Notes: generated by a model from the letters alone, not told the origin. Shown: positions 1-9,555, counted from the stretch's first letter. The stretch is 64,000 bases of DNA from Marinobacter zhejiangensis (GCF_900114775.1 NZ_FOUE01000001.1:806001-870000); one strand, 5' to 3'. Numbers and translations are program-made.

Positions 1-809
1 TGGTCAAGGCCAATCCCGGGATTGACCCTTGGCTGCCGGGGGAAGGGACCTTGATCACCCTCCCCCGTCAGTATGTCATGCCCGAAACCCGGCGTGAGGG
101 CATTGTCGTCAATCTCGCGGAGTATCGGCTGTACTACTTCCGCGACGGCGGTGTCGAAGTCTATCCGGTTGGGGTCGGTACTGATGATAACCCGTCACCG
201 CTGACCGACGCTGAAGTGACCATGCGTCTGGAATCGCCCGCCTGGTATCCGCCCGCGAGTATCCGCGCGGAGTATACCGCCAGGGGGGAATACCTGCCGC
301 GGATGATTCCACCTGGCCCCGAGAATCCGCTGGGTACCCACGCCCTGGCTCTAAGCGAGGCGGGTTACCTGATTCACGGAACCAATAAGGGGTTCGGCGT
401 CGGCATGCAGGTCAGCCATGGCTGCTTCCGTATGTACAACGCGGATATCGCCGGCTTGGCGTTTTCAGTGGCCAAAGGCACATCGGTTCAGGTGGTTGAT
501 CAGCCCGTCAAGTTGGGGCTGAACGATGGCGAAATCTGGCTGGAGGTTCACCGCGGGGAGGAAGAGTACTCCGAACAGGACCGCAGTGTCCTGTGGCAGC
601 AGGTGTCTGAGCGCCTGGAGCAGCTGCGCGAGGAAATGCCTGGCGTGGAAATCCAGCGTGAGGCCGTGGAGCTGGCGGTGGATCAGGCCGACGGTATTCC
701 CCGACTGATTGGTGAACACGTTGCCCGGCTGGCGGCCGATGGCAGCGAGGCCGACGCGGCGGCGAGCTCTGATCAGAATAACAATAACTTCCTGCAGCTG
801 TGGTTCTGA
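1..809 (+). CDS. L,D-transpeptidase (YkuD), 5' end outside window
   Basis: Periplasmic enzyme of the ErfK/YbiS type that makes or edits peptidoglycan cross-links or attaches lipoprotein to peptidoglycan. The frame is open from base 3 with no start, and its first residues (NPGIDPWLPGEGT) are the usual link between a LysM region and the catalytic domain, so the gene begins upstream; an in-frame TTG at 51 is not the true start. The YkuD active site is seen as a His-Gly pair (His codon at 374) and SHGCFRM with the catalytic Cys codon at 423-425. A charged, Glu-rich C-terminal tail of about 80 residues follows. An SDR gene starts 25 nt downstream. An Lpp-like lipoprotein and a second YkuD enzyme lie within 4 kb. 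Confidence 0.9.
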   Translation, partial: VKANPGIDPWLPGEGTLITLPRQYVMPETRREGIVVNLAEYRLYYFRDGGVEVYPVGVGTDDNPSPLTDAEVTMRLESPAWYPPASIRAEYTARGEYLPRMIPPGPENPLGTHALALSEAGYLIHGTNKGFGVGMQVSHGCFRMYNADIAGLAFSVAKGTSVQVVDQPVKLGLNDGEIWLEVHRGEEEYSEQDRSVLWQQVSERLEQLREEMPGVEIQREAVELAVDQADGIPRLIGEHVARLAADGSEADAAASSDQNNNNFLQLWF

Positions 810-834
810 GCTAGCGGCAGGACAGGAGTATCTT

Positions 835-1587
835 ATGACCCAGACAGTACTGATCACCGGTGCAAGCTCGGGCCTCGGTGAAGGCATGGCCCGGGAATTT
901 GCCCGCAAGGGTTGTAACCTGGCGCTGTGCGCCCGGCGCACTGAGCGACTTGAGGAGCTGCGTGAGGAACTGGAACGCAGTTATCCCGGTCTCACTGTGA
1001 AAGTGCGGGCCCTGGATGTGAACAATCACGACCAGGTCTTTGAGGTTTTTGAGGATTTTCGCAACGATTTCGGCGTTCTTGACCGCATCATTGTGAACGC
1101 AGGGATTGGCAAGGGCCAGCCTCTGGGTTCCGGGAAGTTCCGGGCCAACCTGCAAACCGCGGAAACCAATTTTGTGGCGGCGCTGGCGCAGATGGAAGCG
1201 GCGATGGAAATTTTCCGTGACCAGAACCGTGGCCATTTGGTGGTGGTGTCGTCGGTAACGGCGGTCAGGGGCATGCCCGGTAACGTGACGACTTATGCGG
1301 CCACCAAGGCGGGTATTGCTGCGCTGTCGGAAGGTCTGCGGGTGGAGCTGGCGAAAAAACGCTCACCCATACGGGTAACGACCCTGTATCCGGGCTATAT
1401 TCGTACTGCTATCAATGAAAAAGTGAAGAACACACCGTTTATTGTCGATGCCAAGACCGGCTGTGCGGCCATGGTCAAGGCCATCGAATCGGAAAAGCCT
1501 GAGCTGTATGTGCCGGGCTGGCCATGGACGCCGCTGGGCTTTGTCCTCAAGCGGTTGCCCGTGGGAGTGCTGGCCCGCCTGTTCTAG
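835..1587 (+). CDS. SDR family NAD(P)-dependent oxidoreductase
   Basis: Classical short-chain dehydrogenase/reductase, 250 aa. The ATG at 835 is chosen because AGGAG precedes it and the cofactor motif TGASSGLG follows within the first 16 residues. The NAG motif and the catalytic Ser...YAATK (Tyr-x-x-x-Lys) are present, so a Rossmann fold with a working active site is expected. The acidic residue after beta-2 is replaced by ARR, which favours NADP(H). Substrate cannot be told; the length and the C-terminal PGWPWTPLGFVLKRLP stretch resemble membrane-associated acyl or sterol SDRs. It sits between a transpeptidase and nfeD with short gaps. Confidence 0.88.
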   Translation: MTQTVLITGASSGLGEGMAREFARKGCNLALCARRTERLEELREELERSYPGLTVKVRALDVNNHDQVFEVFEDFRNDFGVLDRIIVNAGIGKGQPLGSGKFRANLQTAETNFVAALAQMEAAMEIFRDQNRGHLVVVSSVTAVRGMPGNVTTYAATKAGIAALSEGLRVELAKKRSPIRVTTLYPGYIRTAINEKVKNTPFIVDAKTGCAAMVKAIESEKPELYVPGWPWTPLGFVLKRLPVGVLARLF

Positions 1588-1643
1588 CGGGTCAAGCCGA
1601 CGGTCACAGCCAGGCTCACCGGGAAACGATCCGGGGAGGTGGC

Positions 1644-3110
1644 ATGTTGGAGACCGGTCCCAGACGATTCAACCCTTTCTGCCGGCCCGCGCTGCAGGTC
1701 TTGGCGCTGACTTTGATGTTGGCGCTGCTGTTCACCGGGCTCGGTGCCCTTTCCGCTGAACCTGACCGTCGTACCGGTCTGGTACTCACCATCGATGGTG
1801 CCATTGGCCCGGCGACCATGGACTACGTGGTGCGTGGTATCGAGCGCGCTGAAGACGAAGGTGCCGAGCTTCTGGTGCTTCAGATCGACACCCCGGGTGG
1901 CCTGATGGAATCCATGAGGGTCATCATCAAGGCGATCCTCGCTGCTGACATTCCCGTTGTTTCCTATGTGTCCCCTGCCGGTGCCCGAGCTGCCAGTGCG
2001 GGCACCTACATCCTCTATGGCAGCCATGTTGCCGCCATGGCGCCAGCGACCCATCTTGGGTCAGCAACGCCGGTGCAGATGGGGGGCTTCCCGGGTTCCG
2101 GTGAGCCGGAATCCGATCCTCAAAAAGAACCCGCCAATGATGACGGTGAGGCTGTGGACGCGCCGGCGCAGGAAGAGGTGCGCCGGGGTAATTCGGCCAT
2201 GGAGCGCAAAGTTCTGGAAGATGCGGTCAGCTACATCCGTGGCCTGGCCGACCGTCATGGACGCAATGCGGACTGGGCGGAAAAGGCCGTGCGGGACGCG
2301 GTGAACCTCGGTGCCGAAGAGGCCCTGGAGCAGAACGTGATCGACCTGGTTGCGATCAACCTGGACGACCTGGTGAGCCAGCTGGATGGCCGGGTGGTTC
2401 AGCTGGCGGCGGGCGAACGCACCCTGCAAACCGAAAATCTCGCGCTGGTGCCGGTGGAAGCCGGCTGGCGTACCCGGCTGCTGGCGGTCATCACCGATCC
2501 CAACGTTGCCTACTTCCTGATGATCATTGGCTTCTACGGCATCATCTTCGAGCTGTCGAACCCCGGCGCCATCGTCCCGGGTGTGATTGGGGCCATTTGT
2601 CTGATACTCGCACTGTTCGCCTTTCAGGTGCTGTCGGTTAATTATGCCGGCCTGGCGCTGATTCTTCTTGGCCTGGCATTCATTGTTGGCGAAGCCTTCA
2701 TGCCGAGCTTCGGCATGCTCGGTATAGGCGGCATCATCGCATTTGTTACAGGCTCTATCATTCTGATGGATGGCAGCCACAGCGAAATTTCCATTCCTAC
2801 CATCGGCGGTATCGCCGTGGTTGCCGCCGGTTTCATCCTTTGGACCCTGTTACGGCTGATGAGCCTGCGGCGACGTCACCCGGTCAGTGGGCGTGAACAG
2901 ATGGACTTTGAAGAGGCGCAGGCCCTGGATCAGTTTGCACCATCGCAAGGTGAGTATCGGGGCCATGTACGCCTGAGTGGTGAGCGCTGGAACGCGGTGA
3001 GTGCCACACCGGTACAGGCCGGCCAATTACTTCGGGTGTTGGGCGTTGACGGTCTCACGGTCCGGGTTCGGTGTACCCCGGCGGCCGACGATGAGCCAGC
3101 CAACTTGTGA
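1644..3110 (+). CDS. NfeD family ClpP-class serine protease (long form)
   Basis: Membrane protease of the NfeD1b class, 488 aa. The ATG at 1644 has GGGGAGG nine bases upstream. Order: signal/anchor helix (residues about 18-36), ClpP-like protease domain with RAASAG carrying the predicted nucleophilic Ser and a Lys in MERKVLEDA as the likely base, an acidic insert (about 150-185), four to five hydrophobic segments (about 285-420), and a C-terminal OB-fold NfeD domain. Family knowledge: long NfeD proteins are co-transcribed with a slipin that they can cleave in archaea. The slipin gene lies 66 nt downstream here, which supports the call. Confidence 0.92.
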   Translation: MLETGPRRFNPFCRPALQVLALTLMLALLFTGLGALSAEPDRRTGLVLTIDGAIGPATMDYVVRGIERAEDEGAELLVLQIDTPGGLMESMRVIIKAILAADIPVVSYVSPAGARAASAGTYILYGSHVAAMAPATHLGSATPVQMGGFPGSGEPESDPQKEPANDDGEAVDAPAQEEVRRGNSAMERKVLEDAVSYIRGLADRHGRNADWAEKAVRDAVNLGAEEALEQNVIDLVAINLDDLVSQLDGRVVQLAAGERTLQTENLALVPVEAGWRTRLLAVITDPNVAYFLMIIGFYGIIFELSNPGAIVPGVIGAICLILALFAFQVLSVNYAGLALILLGLAFIVGEAFMPSFGMLGIGGIIAFVTGSIILMDGSHSEISIPTIGGIAVVAAGFILWTLLRLMSLRRRHPVSGREQMDFEEAQALDQFAPSQGEYRGHVRLSGERWNAVSATPVQAGQLLRVLGVDGLTVRVRCTPAADDEPANL

Positions 3111-3176
3111 GATAGACAAAGCAATATGGGTTACGCAAAACAACGTGAGTGAACCCCACACGGGGTAGGAGGCCTT

Positions 3177-3980
3177 ATGATTGGCGACCTGATTCCCTAC
3201 GCGGCACCGACCGTGGTGCTACTGCTGATCATTGGATCGGCCATCAAGATCCTGCCGGAATACGAACGGGGCGTGGTGTTCTTTCTCGGTCGTTTTCAGG
3301 GCGTGAAAGGGCCGGGCCTGATCATCATTATTCCGGGAATCCAGCAAATGGTGAGAGTGGATTTGCGGGTGATTACCATGGATGTACCGAGCCAGGACGT
3401 GATCTCCCGGGATAACGTCACCGTAAGGGTGAATGCGGTGCTGTACTTCCGGGTGGTGGACCCGGAAAGGGCCATCATACGGGTGGAGAACTTTACCTCA
3501 GCGACCAGTCAGCTGGCCCAGACTACCCTGAGGTCGGTGTTGGGCAAGCATGACCTGGATGAAATGCTGGCGGAACGGGACAAGATGAACTCGGATATCC
3601 AGGACATCATCGATGCCCAGACGGAGGAGTGGGGTATCAAGGTGGCCAATGTGGAGATCAAGCACGTCGATCTGAACGAGTCGATGATTCGGGCGATTGC
3701 ACGTCAGGCCGAGGCAGAACGGGAGCGGCGGGCCAAGGTGATTCATGCGGAAGGGGAACTGCAAGCCTCCAGGAAGCTGGTTGAAGCTGCCGAGGTGATG
3801 TCATCGAACTCTGGCGCTATGCAGCTGCGTTACATGCAGACGCTGTCCGATATGAGTACCAATAACTCGTCGACCATTGTGTTCCCGTTGCCGCTGGACC
3901 TGCTGGAGGCATTCCGCCACCTGGCGTCAGACAGCAAAAAGAGTGGAGAGGCGAGCCCTACCGACGAACGGCAGGCATAA
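3177..3980 (+). CDS. Slipin/stomatin-family SPFH protein
   Basis: 267-aa membrane scaffold protein. An N-terminal hydrophobic segment (about residues 5-25) leads into [20 protein letters not shown], the typical start of the SPFH/band 7 domain, followed by the conserved [13 protein letters not shown] and the [13 protein letters not shown] region, then a charged helix rich in A/E/R. AGGAGG seven bases before ATG 3177 fixes the start. With the upstream long NfeD it forms the conserved slipin-NfeD pair, thought to act in membrane microdomain quality control. A strong terminator follows at once. Confidence 0.93.
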   Translation: MIGDLIPYAAPTVVLLLIIGSAIKILPEYERGVVFFLGRFQGVKGPGLIIIIPGIQQMVRVDLRVITMDVPSQDVISRDNVTVRVNAVLYFRVVDPERAIIRVENFTSATSQLAQTTLRSVLGKHDLDEMLAERDKMNSDIQDIIDAQTEEWGIKVANVEIKHVDLNESMIRAIARQAEAERERRAKVIHAEGELQASRKLVEAAEVMSSNSGAMQLRYMQTLSDMSTNNSSTIVFPLPLDLLEAFRHLASDSKKSGEASPTDERQA

Positions 3981-4005
3981 AAAAACCGGTCCAAAAGACC
4001 GGTTT
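3979..4005. terminator. Bidirectional intrinsic terminator between slipin and lipoprotein genes
   Basis: Perfect 9-bp stem AAACCGGTC/GACCGGTTT (3983-3991 and 3997-4005) with a CAAAA loop. A run of seven A on the + strand before the stem gives a strong U-tract for the leftward lipoprotein transcript; the rightward tail (TTTCTC) is weaker. Confidence 0.85.
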
Positions 4006-4029
4006 CTCAGTAATGAAGCACGAGGCCTA

Positions 4030-4308
4030 TTACTTCTGGCTGGCTTGCTCCAGCATACGACGAGCGCGCTCGTTGGCTTCGTCAGCGGAACGCTGAGCGG
4101 CCTGAGCTGCAGCCAGTGCTTCTTCAGCAGTCTGCTGGGCAGAGCGAGCAGCGCTGACAGCCTGGTTAGCAGTTTCCATGGCGTTGCTGGCAGTTTGCTC
4201 AGCAGACGCTGCGTTGGCGTTTGCTTCGTCCAGAGCGGCCTGGTTGGTGGCACAGCCAGCGGTCATAGCAGTGGCCAATGCAATTCCAGCGATGGTCAAC
4301 TTACGCAT
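4030..4308 (-). CDS. Lpp/OprI-like alanine-rich outer-membrane lipoprotein
   Basis: 92-aa lipoprotein. Signal peptide with a lipobox ending TAGC (Cys at residue 19), then an Ala-rich coiled-coil helix with heptads (ANANAASAEQTASNAMETAN...) and a C-terminal Lys. This is the layout of Braun/OprI lipoproteins, whose terminal Lys is cross-linked to peptidoglycan by L,D-transpeptidases. The ATG at 4308 is used because AGAGG lies seven bases before it; an in-frame TTG two codons earlier overlaps that site. Two YkuD enzymes are nearby, one on each side. The sequence ends QK rather than the RK of E. coli Lpp. Confidence 0.88.
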   Translation of the reverse strand: MRKLTIAGIALATAMTAGCATNQAALDEANANAASAEQTASNAMETANQAVSAARSAQQTAEEALAAAQAAQRSADEANERARRMLEQASQK

Positions 4309-4448
4309 ATCCAATCCTCTTTTAAAGTCGATTTACTTCCTGTGGACCAATGTCCATAAAGCCAACATCCAGTTATTTCGTGCGCGGGTGGCCTCTACAA
4401 CCGGAATCGTGAATTAGTGTAAATCACATTCAGCGACAATGTTAACTC

Positions 4449-4479
4449 AGTATAGACAAAAGTTTTCACGCGATGACAA
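4449..4479 (-). promoter_or_regulatory. Possible sigma-70 promoter of the lipoprotein gene
   Basis: On the minus strand TTGTCA (4474-4479) and TATACT (4449-4454) are separated by 19 bp, which is longer than ideal, and would give a leader of about 130 nt. The 236-bp gap 4309-4544 holds no other recognised feature. Confidence 0.28.
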
Positions 4480-4544
4480 CAACTTAATAAACGGTAACGG
4501 CTAGCGTCGTCAAGCTTTCCGGCTTTTTAGGAAAATCCGAGGGG

Positions 4545-5072
4545 TCAGGGTACGATCTGAATGGGGGTGCCGTCGGCCACCAGCTGCCAGATTTCTTCCA
4601 TTTCTTCGTTGCTCACGGCAATGCAGCCGTCGGTCCAGTCCAGGCCGAGAAAGGCAAAGGCGAGGTCGCCGGCGTTGTTGGGCAGGCCGTGAATCATGAT
4701 GCTGCCGCCGGGGTCCAGGCCCCAGGAACTGGCCAGCTCGCGGTCGCGGTCATTGGGGTAGGAAATGTGGATCGATTTGTAAAAGTCGCTGTTGGCGTTG
4801 CGCCAGTCCAGGGTGTACTGGCCCTCTGGGGTGCGCTCATCGCCTTCGTAGAGTTTATGCCCTACCGGGTTGTCGCCGAGGGAAATGCGGTAGCTGCGGA
4901 TGACATCTTCACCGGCCATCAGATAAAGGCGCCGCTCTTCCTTGCGGACAAGTACCTGGCTGATGGCGGGAATTTCCCCCAAGGCGCTGGCGGCCATCTC
5001 TGATGCCAGAGCGTGTGGCGTCAGAGTCGGCAACAGGGCAGTGGACAACAGCAAAAGGTGCAGCGGGCGCAA
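4545..5072 (-). CDS. Small secreted L,D-transpeptidase-like protein (YkuD/YafK type)
   Basis: About 175 aa with a signal peptide ending HALASE and one YkuD domain. Seen: SIMIHGLPNN (His-Gly) and DWTDGCIAVSNEEM, the catalytic TDGC variant used by YafK/DpaA-like enzymes. Start: no ATG is available; the second TTG (5070-5072) has AAGGA six bases upstream, whereas a TTG two codons earlier abuts that site. The TDGC form in E. coli DpaA detaches lipoprotein from peptidoglycan, so this one could oppose the LysM-type enzyme at the left edge. That role is inferred. Confidence 0.85.
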   Translation of the reverse strand: MRPLHLLLLSTALLPTLTPHALASEMAASALGEIPAISQVLVRKEERRLYLMAGEDVIRSYRISLGDNPVGHKLYEGDERTPEGQYTLDWRNANSDFYKSIHISYPNDRDRELASSWGLDPGGSIMIHGLPNNAGDLAFAFLGLDWTDGCIAVSNEEMEEIWQLVADGTPIQIVP

Positions 5073-5161
5073 AACCAATCCTTACTAATCATTAATCCGG
5101 CATTGGAACTTTTTATAGCATAGGTGGTCGCCGGTACGAATAACGCCGTGTCGTGAATTTG

Positions 5162-6883
5162 TTACGTTTCTTGCCCGGTCATTTTCAGACCGACCTGTGT
5201 GACGCGGTCGGCATCGGTTGCCCGTGCCACCAGGGTGACCGGCCCCAGCAAGACCTTGTCACCCACCACCGGGTGGCCGCGGGTGCGCTTGGCGAAGCAG
5301 TCTGCCAGCGACAATTCGGGCGGCAATTCATCAAACTCAATACCATAGACCTGCTCCACATCTCCCAATAGAGCATCGCCATTGAGCACAAAGTCCCCAA
5401 AAAAGGCCCGTTCTGCCAGGTGTTGGGGTGGTTGTCGGCCGCTGAGGGACTTGCCGAGGGCCGTCAACTGGTCAGGCACCGCGAAGATGGCGACGACATC
5501 GCCACGGCTGACCATTAACTCCGGGCCTGGTTGCAGGCACACCTGGTGCCGGAAGACACCGGCGACGGCGGTATTGGCGGGCAGCTGCAGTTGCTTGAGG
5601 GGGCGGCTGTCCTGCCAGGAGTCGCCCCTGAGGGGAAACAACATCAGTTCATGGTCACCGGCAGCCGCTACATCCAACGGCATCCTTCGGTAAGGATCTT
5701 CGCTGGCGGGAACCTCCAGTTTCAGCTTCCGGGCCAGGGGTGCCATCGTCGCACCTTGGACCAGCAGCGAAACCAGCACAATAAAGAAGGCAATGTGGAA
5801 CAGCAGCCGGGCTTCCGGCAGGTTGGCCATGACTGGAAACAGCGCCAGCACAATCGGTACGGCGCCCCGCAGGCCCACCCAACTGATAAACCCAAGCTCC
5901 TGACGGGTAAAGCCAAATGGCCAGAGGGTGCTGATCACCGCCAGCGGGCGTATTACAAAGATCAGCGCGGAGGCCAGCAGCAGGGCGCCGCCGGTCAGCG
6001 GTAACAGCTCCGAAGGGTTAACCAGCAGGCCGAGGATCAGGAACAGGCAGAGCTGCGCCAGCCACGCCAGTCCATCATGAACCTGAAGGATCATTGGCAG
6101 CATCCGCACATGGCGATTACCGATGATCACGCCGGCCAGGTAAATCGCCAGAAAGCCGCTGCCCTGCAGGGCGTTGGTGGCGGCAAAGACAGCCAGTCCA
6201 GAGGCAACCACCAGCAGCGGGTAAAGCGACGGAGTCAGCGGAATCCGGTTGACCAGCGCGACCACCAGGTAACCGCCGGCCACCCCAAGAAGCGCACCAA
6301 TGCCAAACTGCTGCACCAGGATGGAGATGACCTGCCAGCCAGCACTGGCTTCCCGGGTTTCGACCATGGTAACCAGCATCATGGTCAGGAAAATGGCCAT
6401 GGGGTCGTTACTGCCGGATTCGATTTCCAGGGTTGCACTGACCCGCTCGTTGAGGTGCAGCCCACGGCCCTGTAACAGAGAAAACACCGCGGCAGCATCG
6501 GTTGAGGAGATGATCGCGCCGAGCAGGAACGCGGTCATCCAGTGAAGGTCAAAGACCCAGTGAGCAATGAGGGCGGCACCAGTGGCGGTCACAAATACCC
6601 CGATGGTTGCCAGCATCAAGGCCGGCTTCAGACCGACCCGGAACGTATCGGCGCGGGTACGCATGCCGCCATCAAGCAGAATGACCGCGAGTGCCAGGTT
6701 GCCAACGAGAAACGCCAGCTCAAAGTTGTCGAAGCGGATACCACCGGCGCCGTCCTGGCCCATGAGCATGCCAACAGCGAGAAATATCAGGAGTACCGGC
6801 ATTCCCAGGCGGCTGGACAGGGGGCTGAGAACAATGCTGATCACCAGCATCAGCGCGCCAATCAGAATGAGAGTAAAGTCCAT
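5162..6883 (-). CDS. cvrA: K+/H+ antiporter NhaP2/CvrA
   Basis: 573 aa, the usual size for CvrA/NhaP2 (CPA1 family). About 12 membrane segments cover residues 1-390, with GAIISSTDAAAVFSLL and ESGSNDPMAIFLT giving the conserved transport Asp residues. A TrkA-C (RCK-C) domain follows at roughly 400-480 and a CorC/HlyC-type domain at 490-573. It exports K+ in exchange for protons and helps in osmotic and alkaline adjustment, fitting a halophile. ATG 6883 directly follows the TGA of the upstream diguanylate cyclase gene, so the two are likely co-transcribed and translationally coupled. Confidence 0.93.
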   Translation of the reverse strand: MDFTLILIGALMLVISIVLSPLSSRLGMPVLLIFLAVGMLMGQDGAGGIRFDNFELAFLVGNLALAVILLDGGMRTRADTFRVGLKPALMLATIGVFVTATGAALIAHWVFDLHWMTAFLLGAIISSTDAAAVFSLLQGRGLHLNERVSATLEIESGSNDPMAIFLTMMLVTMVETREASAGWQVISILVQQFGIGALLGVAGGYLVVALVNRIPLTPSLYPLLVVASGLAVFAATNALQGSGFLAIYLAGVIIGNRHVRMLPMILQVHDGLAWLAQLCLFLILGLLVNPSELLPLTGGALLLASALIFVIRPLAVISTLWPFGFTRQELGFISWVGLRGAVPIVLALFPVMANLPEARLLFHIAFFIVLVSLLVQGATMAPLARKLKLEVPASEDPYRRMPLDVAAAGDHELMLFPLRGDSWQDSRPLKQLQLPANTAVAGVFRHQVCLQPGPELMVSRGDVVAIFAVPDQLTALGKSLSGRQPPQHLAERAFFGDFVLNGDALLGDVEQVYGIEFDELPPELSLADCFAKRTRGHPVVGDKVLLGPVTLVARATDADRVTQVGLKMTGQET

Positions 6884-9343
6884 TCAGTCTCCGTTGGTTG
6901 GACGGGTTGAAGTTGAGGTGGGTAGCCTGGGCCAGGTCGCTGTGCCGTCCGGTGGATGAGAGCTGGCAATCTGGTCCCGACCGTTGCGTTTGGCCCGATA
7001 CAGTAAATCATCCAGGCGCTTGAGTGCTGTTTCCATGGTCTCGCCCGGAACCACCTCGGTCACCCCAAAGCTGGCGGTGACGTGTTCCTGGTGGGGCATC
7101 TGACTGGTACGGAGTTGCTCCTGCAGGGCCCGGGCCAGTGTCTTGGCGCCGTCCAGGTCGGTATCTTCACACACAATCAGGAATTCTTCTCCCCCAAACC
7201 GGTACAGCAGGTCGGTGCTGCGAATGGCTTGGTTGAGCAACCAGCTCAAGCGAACCAGCACATCATCCCCGGTACTATGGCCATAAGTGTCATTGATTGC
7301 TTTGAAGTGATCTATGTCGAGCATAATCAATGACACCGGCAGCCCGGTACGACGGTAGCGGGCAACGGCTTGAGGCCATTGGGCATTGAGGTGGCGGCGG
7401 TTGAAGGTTTTGGTCAGCGGATCGATGGTGGCCTGTTCGCGCAACCGTAACTCCAGTTGTTTGATGTTGGTAATGTCGCTGATATAGCCGTTGGAGACCA
7501 GGGTGCCGTCCGCCAGGGTGCGGTGGTGGGCTTCTCCCCGTAACCAGCGGATCCCCTTGGATGGTAGCTGAACCCGGAACTCGCTGACCCAAGGGGTGAG
7601 CTCTACTCGGGCAACATCCAGGTCCTTGAACAGCGAGCTCTTGTCATCGGGGTGGACCCGGTCGTAGAGGGCTTTGACGCTGTTACGTGCCTCCACCGGC
7701 GTCACCTCGAACACCTTTTCCACACCATCACTGACGAAGGTGTAGCAGCTACTGCCGTTGGGACGCATCAGGAACTGATAGAGCATGCCAGGGACTTCTG
7801 CTGACAGGTCCTTCAGCAGTTGATCACTGTGCTCGAGTGCCTCAATGGCCCGGACATAGTCGGTCAGGTCTATCCCGATGCTCAGGTACCCCAGAACGTC
7901 GTCCGTTTCGCTACGAATGGTGGACAGGGTTAATTGTACCTGCCTGGGTTCCCCGTTCCGGTGCTGGTAAACCCAATGCTGGGACTTGTGATGCCGGGCC
8001 TCAATAGCTGCGGCGTAAACCTCATTTGCCGGTACAGGGTGCCCCAGCTGGTCGCTCAGCTTTTGCTGCCACAGACTGAAGTCTTCGGCCTGGTGCAGGA
8101 TCTGGGGGCGGGCCTGACCGACCAACTGCTCGGCCCGGTAACCAAGCATGTTCTCGGCGCCGGTACTGAAGAGCGTGATGAGCCCTTCGGCATCCGTAGC
8201 AATCACTGCGACATCCACGGCGGATGCCAGTAAGCCGGACCGGTAAGCATTGGCAACCTGGAGCTCCCGGGTACGGTGCTCCACCCTGCGCTCTGCGCGC
8301 TGGCGTTGCTGCAATACCATGAAAACGCTGAGTGCTGCGAACACCGACATCAGGGTGCCACTCACCAGGGCCACCTGGCGGTTGGACCCCGTCATCCAGC
8401 TTTGCGGGTTTTCCGGAAACGCGGTTAACCGGAACAGGTGGTCTGCCACTGGAATCTCCCGGCTGTAGCGAATGGGGCCAGGGGATGGTGGGACGGCTGA
8501 GTCGTTGCGGTAGAGCTCAAGCGGGGTCTGTTCGATACCAATATCGAGCAGCTGCAGCTGAATGTCCGGGATTTCCCGGGTGGGCAGATCATCGATCGCC
8601 AGCGGCGACGTCATGGCGGCCTTGATCAGCCCGCCGAGATCAACATGCAGGTAAACAAAACCCCGCAGGTTGCCGAAATGGCGTTCGGTGACGCCCTCGC
8701 CCGTGCCCGCCCGAAAGACCGGCTCAATCAGAAGCAAACCAGCGCCTTCCACGGTGCCCAGGTCGGACGTCAGTGGCAGCAGTGCGGTCTGGCGCGTCGC
8801 CAGGGCGCGGTTAAAGGCCTGTCTGCGCTCCGGCAGCAGGCGTACGTCGGCGCCCAGTTCGAATCCGTTGGGCAAATTGGCGGTCAGATAGGTGACTGGG
8901 TACAGCCGCACTTCTGTTGCCAGGGGGATGTTGACCGAATCGGGAGGGTGGTGCAGCCGGAAACTCGGCCCGTAGGTCGCATGCATGGCGGCCAGGTAGT
9001 TGTCGAGCTGGGAGCGGGGAACATTTTGTACCCAGCCTGCGGCGACGTCAAAACGGTTGGTGGTCGCTGCCATCTGTTGAAAGCGGCTGCGGTCGAGATG
9101 AGCTTCCAGTTCGATATAGCGTGCCAGTGCACCCAGCTCGCGGAGCTGGCCATAGAGCATCTCCTCCACCAGCTGCATATGATGGTGCGCGACCTGGGCA
9201 AACCGGGCCTGTGCCAATTTTGCTTCAGACTGTTCCAGGCGATGCGCCAGAAACAGCGTAAGCATCATGCCCAAGGTGAAGACTATGACAGCGGGCCACC
9301 CGTAGAAAAAGGTATCCCGGCTGAACAAACGGTGACTGTGCAA
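6884..9343 (-). CDS. CHASE-PAS-PAS-GGDEF diguanylate cyclase
   Basis: 819-aa inner-membrane sensor that should make cyclic di-GMP. N-terminal helix (about 13-33), a periplasmic CHASE domain (about 60-270), a second helix (about 325-345), a PAS domain starting near SGLLASAVDVAVIATDAEG, a second PAS/PAC region, then GGDEF. The catalytic motif is FGGEEF (near residue 717) and an RSTD inhibitory I-site sits five residues before it, so product feedback is expected. Start is TTG 9341-9343 with GAGG seven bases before it. It is followed without a gap by cvrA, linking a periplasmic cue to K+ antiport or simply sharing a transcript. Confidence 0.92.
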   Translation of the reverse strand: MHSHRLFSRDTFFYGWPAVIVFTLGMMLTLFLAHRLEQSEAKLAQARFAQVAHHHMQLVEEMLYGQLRELGALARYIELEAHLDRSRFQQMAATTNRFDVAAGWVQNVPRSQLDNYLAAMHATYGPSFRLHHPPDSVNIPLATEVRLYPVTYLTANLPNGFELGADVRLLPERRQAFNRALATRQTALLPLTSDLGTVEGAGLLLIEPVFRAGTGEGVTERHFGNLRGFVYLHVDLGGLIKAAMTSPLAIDDLPTREIPDIQLQLLDIGIEQTPLELYRNDSAVPPSPGPIRYSREIPVADHLFRLTAFPENPQSWMTGSNRQVALVSGTLMSVFAALSVFMVLQQRQRAERRVEHRTRELQVANAYRSGLLASAVDVAVIATDAEGLITLFSTGAENMLGYRAEQLVGQARPQILHQAEDFSLWQQKLSDQLGHPVPANEVYAAAIEARHHKSQHWVYQHRNGEPRQVQLTLSTIRSETDDVLGYLSIGIDLTDYVRAIEALEHSDQLLKDLSAEVPGMLYQFLMRPNGSSCYTFVSDGVEKVFEVTPVEARNSVKALYDRVHPDDKSSLFKDLDVARVELTPWVSEFRVQLPSKGIRWLRGEAHHRTLADGTLVSNGYISDITNIKQLELRLREQATIDPLTKTFNRRHLNAQWPQAVARYRRTGLPVSLIMLDIDHFKAINDTYGHSTGDDVLVRLSWLLNQAIRSTDLLYRFGGEEFLIVCEDTDLDGAKTLARALQEQLRTSQMPHQEHVTASFGVTEVVPGETMETALKRLDDLLYRAKRNGRDQIASSHPPDGTATWPRLPTSTSTRPTNGD

Positions 9344-9434
9344 TGGGGTGCCTCAGAACTCTGACCTGTTGAAAGTATTGCACAACTGGACGGAAGCCCC
9401 CTAACCTGAGGCGGCAAATGGATGGACGACAGGC

Positions 9435-9463
9435 TTGCCAGTTTTCCCCAAGGCTCTTATAGT
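9435..9463 (+). promoter_or_regulatory. Sigma-70 promoter for tRNA-Gly
   Basis: TTGCCA (9435-9440), 17-bp spacer, TATAGT (9458-9463), then a G/C-rich discriminator. The tRNA begins 19 nt after the -10 box, the expected arrangement for a strong stable-RNA promoter. Confidence 0.75.
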
Positions 9464-9481
9464 CTGGCCGAGACACAACTG

Positions 9482-9555
9482 GCGGGTGTAGTTCAATGGT
9501 AGAACGGCAGCTTCCCAAGCTGCATACGAGGGTTCGATTCCCTTCACCCGCTCCA
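9482..9555 (+). tRNA. tRNA-Gly (anticodon CCC)
   Basis: 74 nt with encoded CCA. Acceptor arms GCGGGTG/CACCCGC pair perfectly; the anticodon stem GCAGC/GCTGC encloses loop TTCCCAA, giving anticodon CCC, which reads GGG; the T-loop is GGTTCGATTCC. It is a single tRNA gene between two leftward protein genes and carries its own promoter. Confidence 0.97.
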
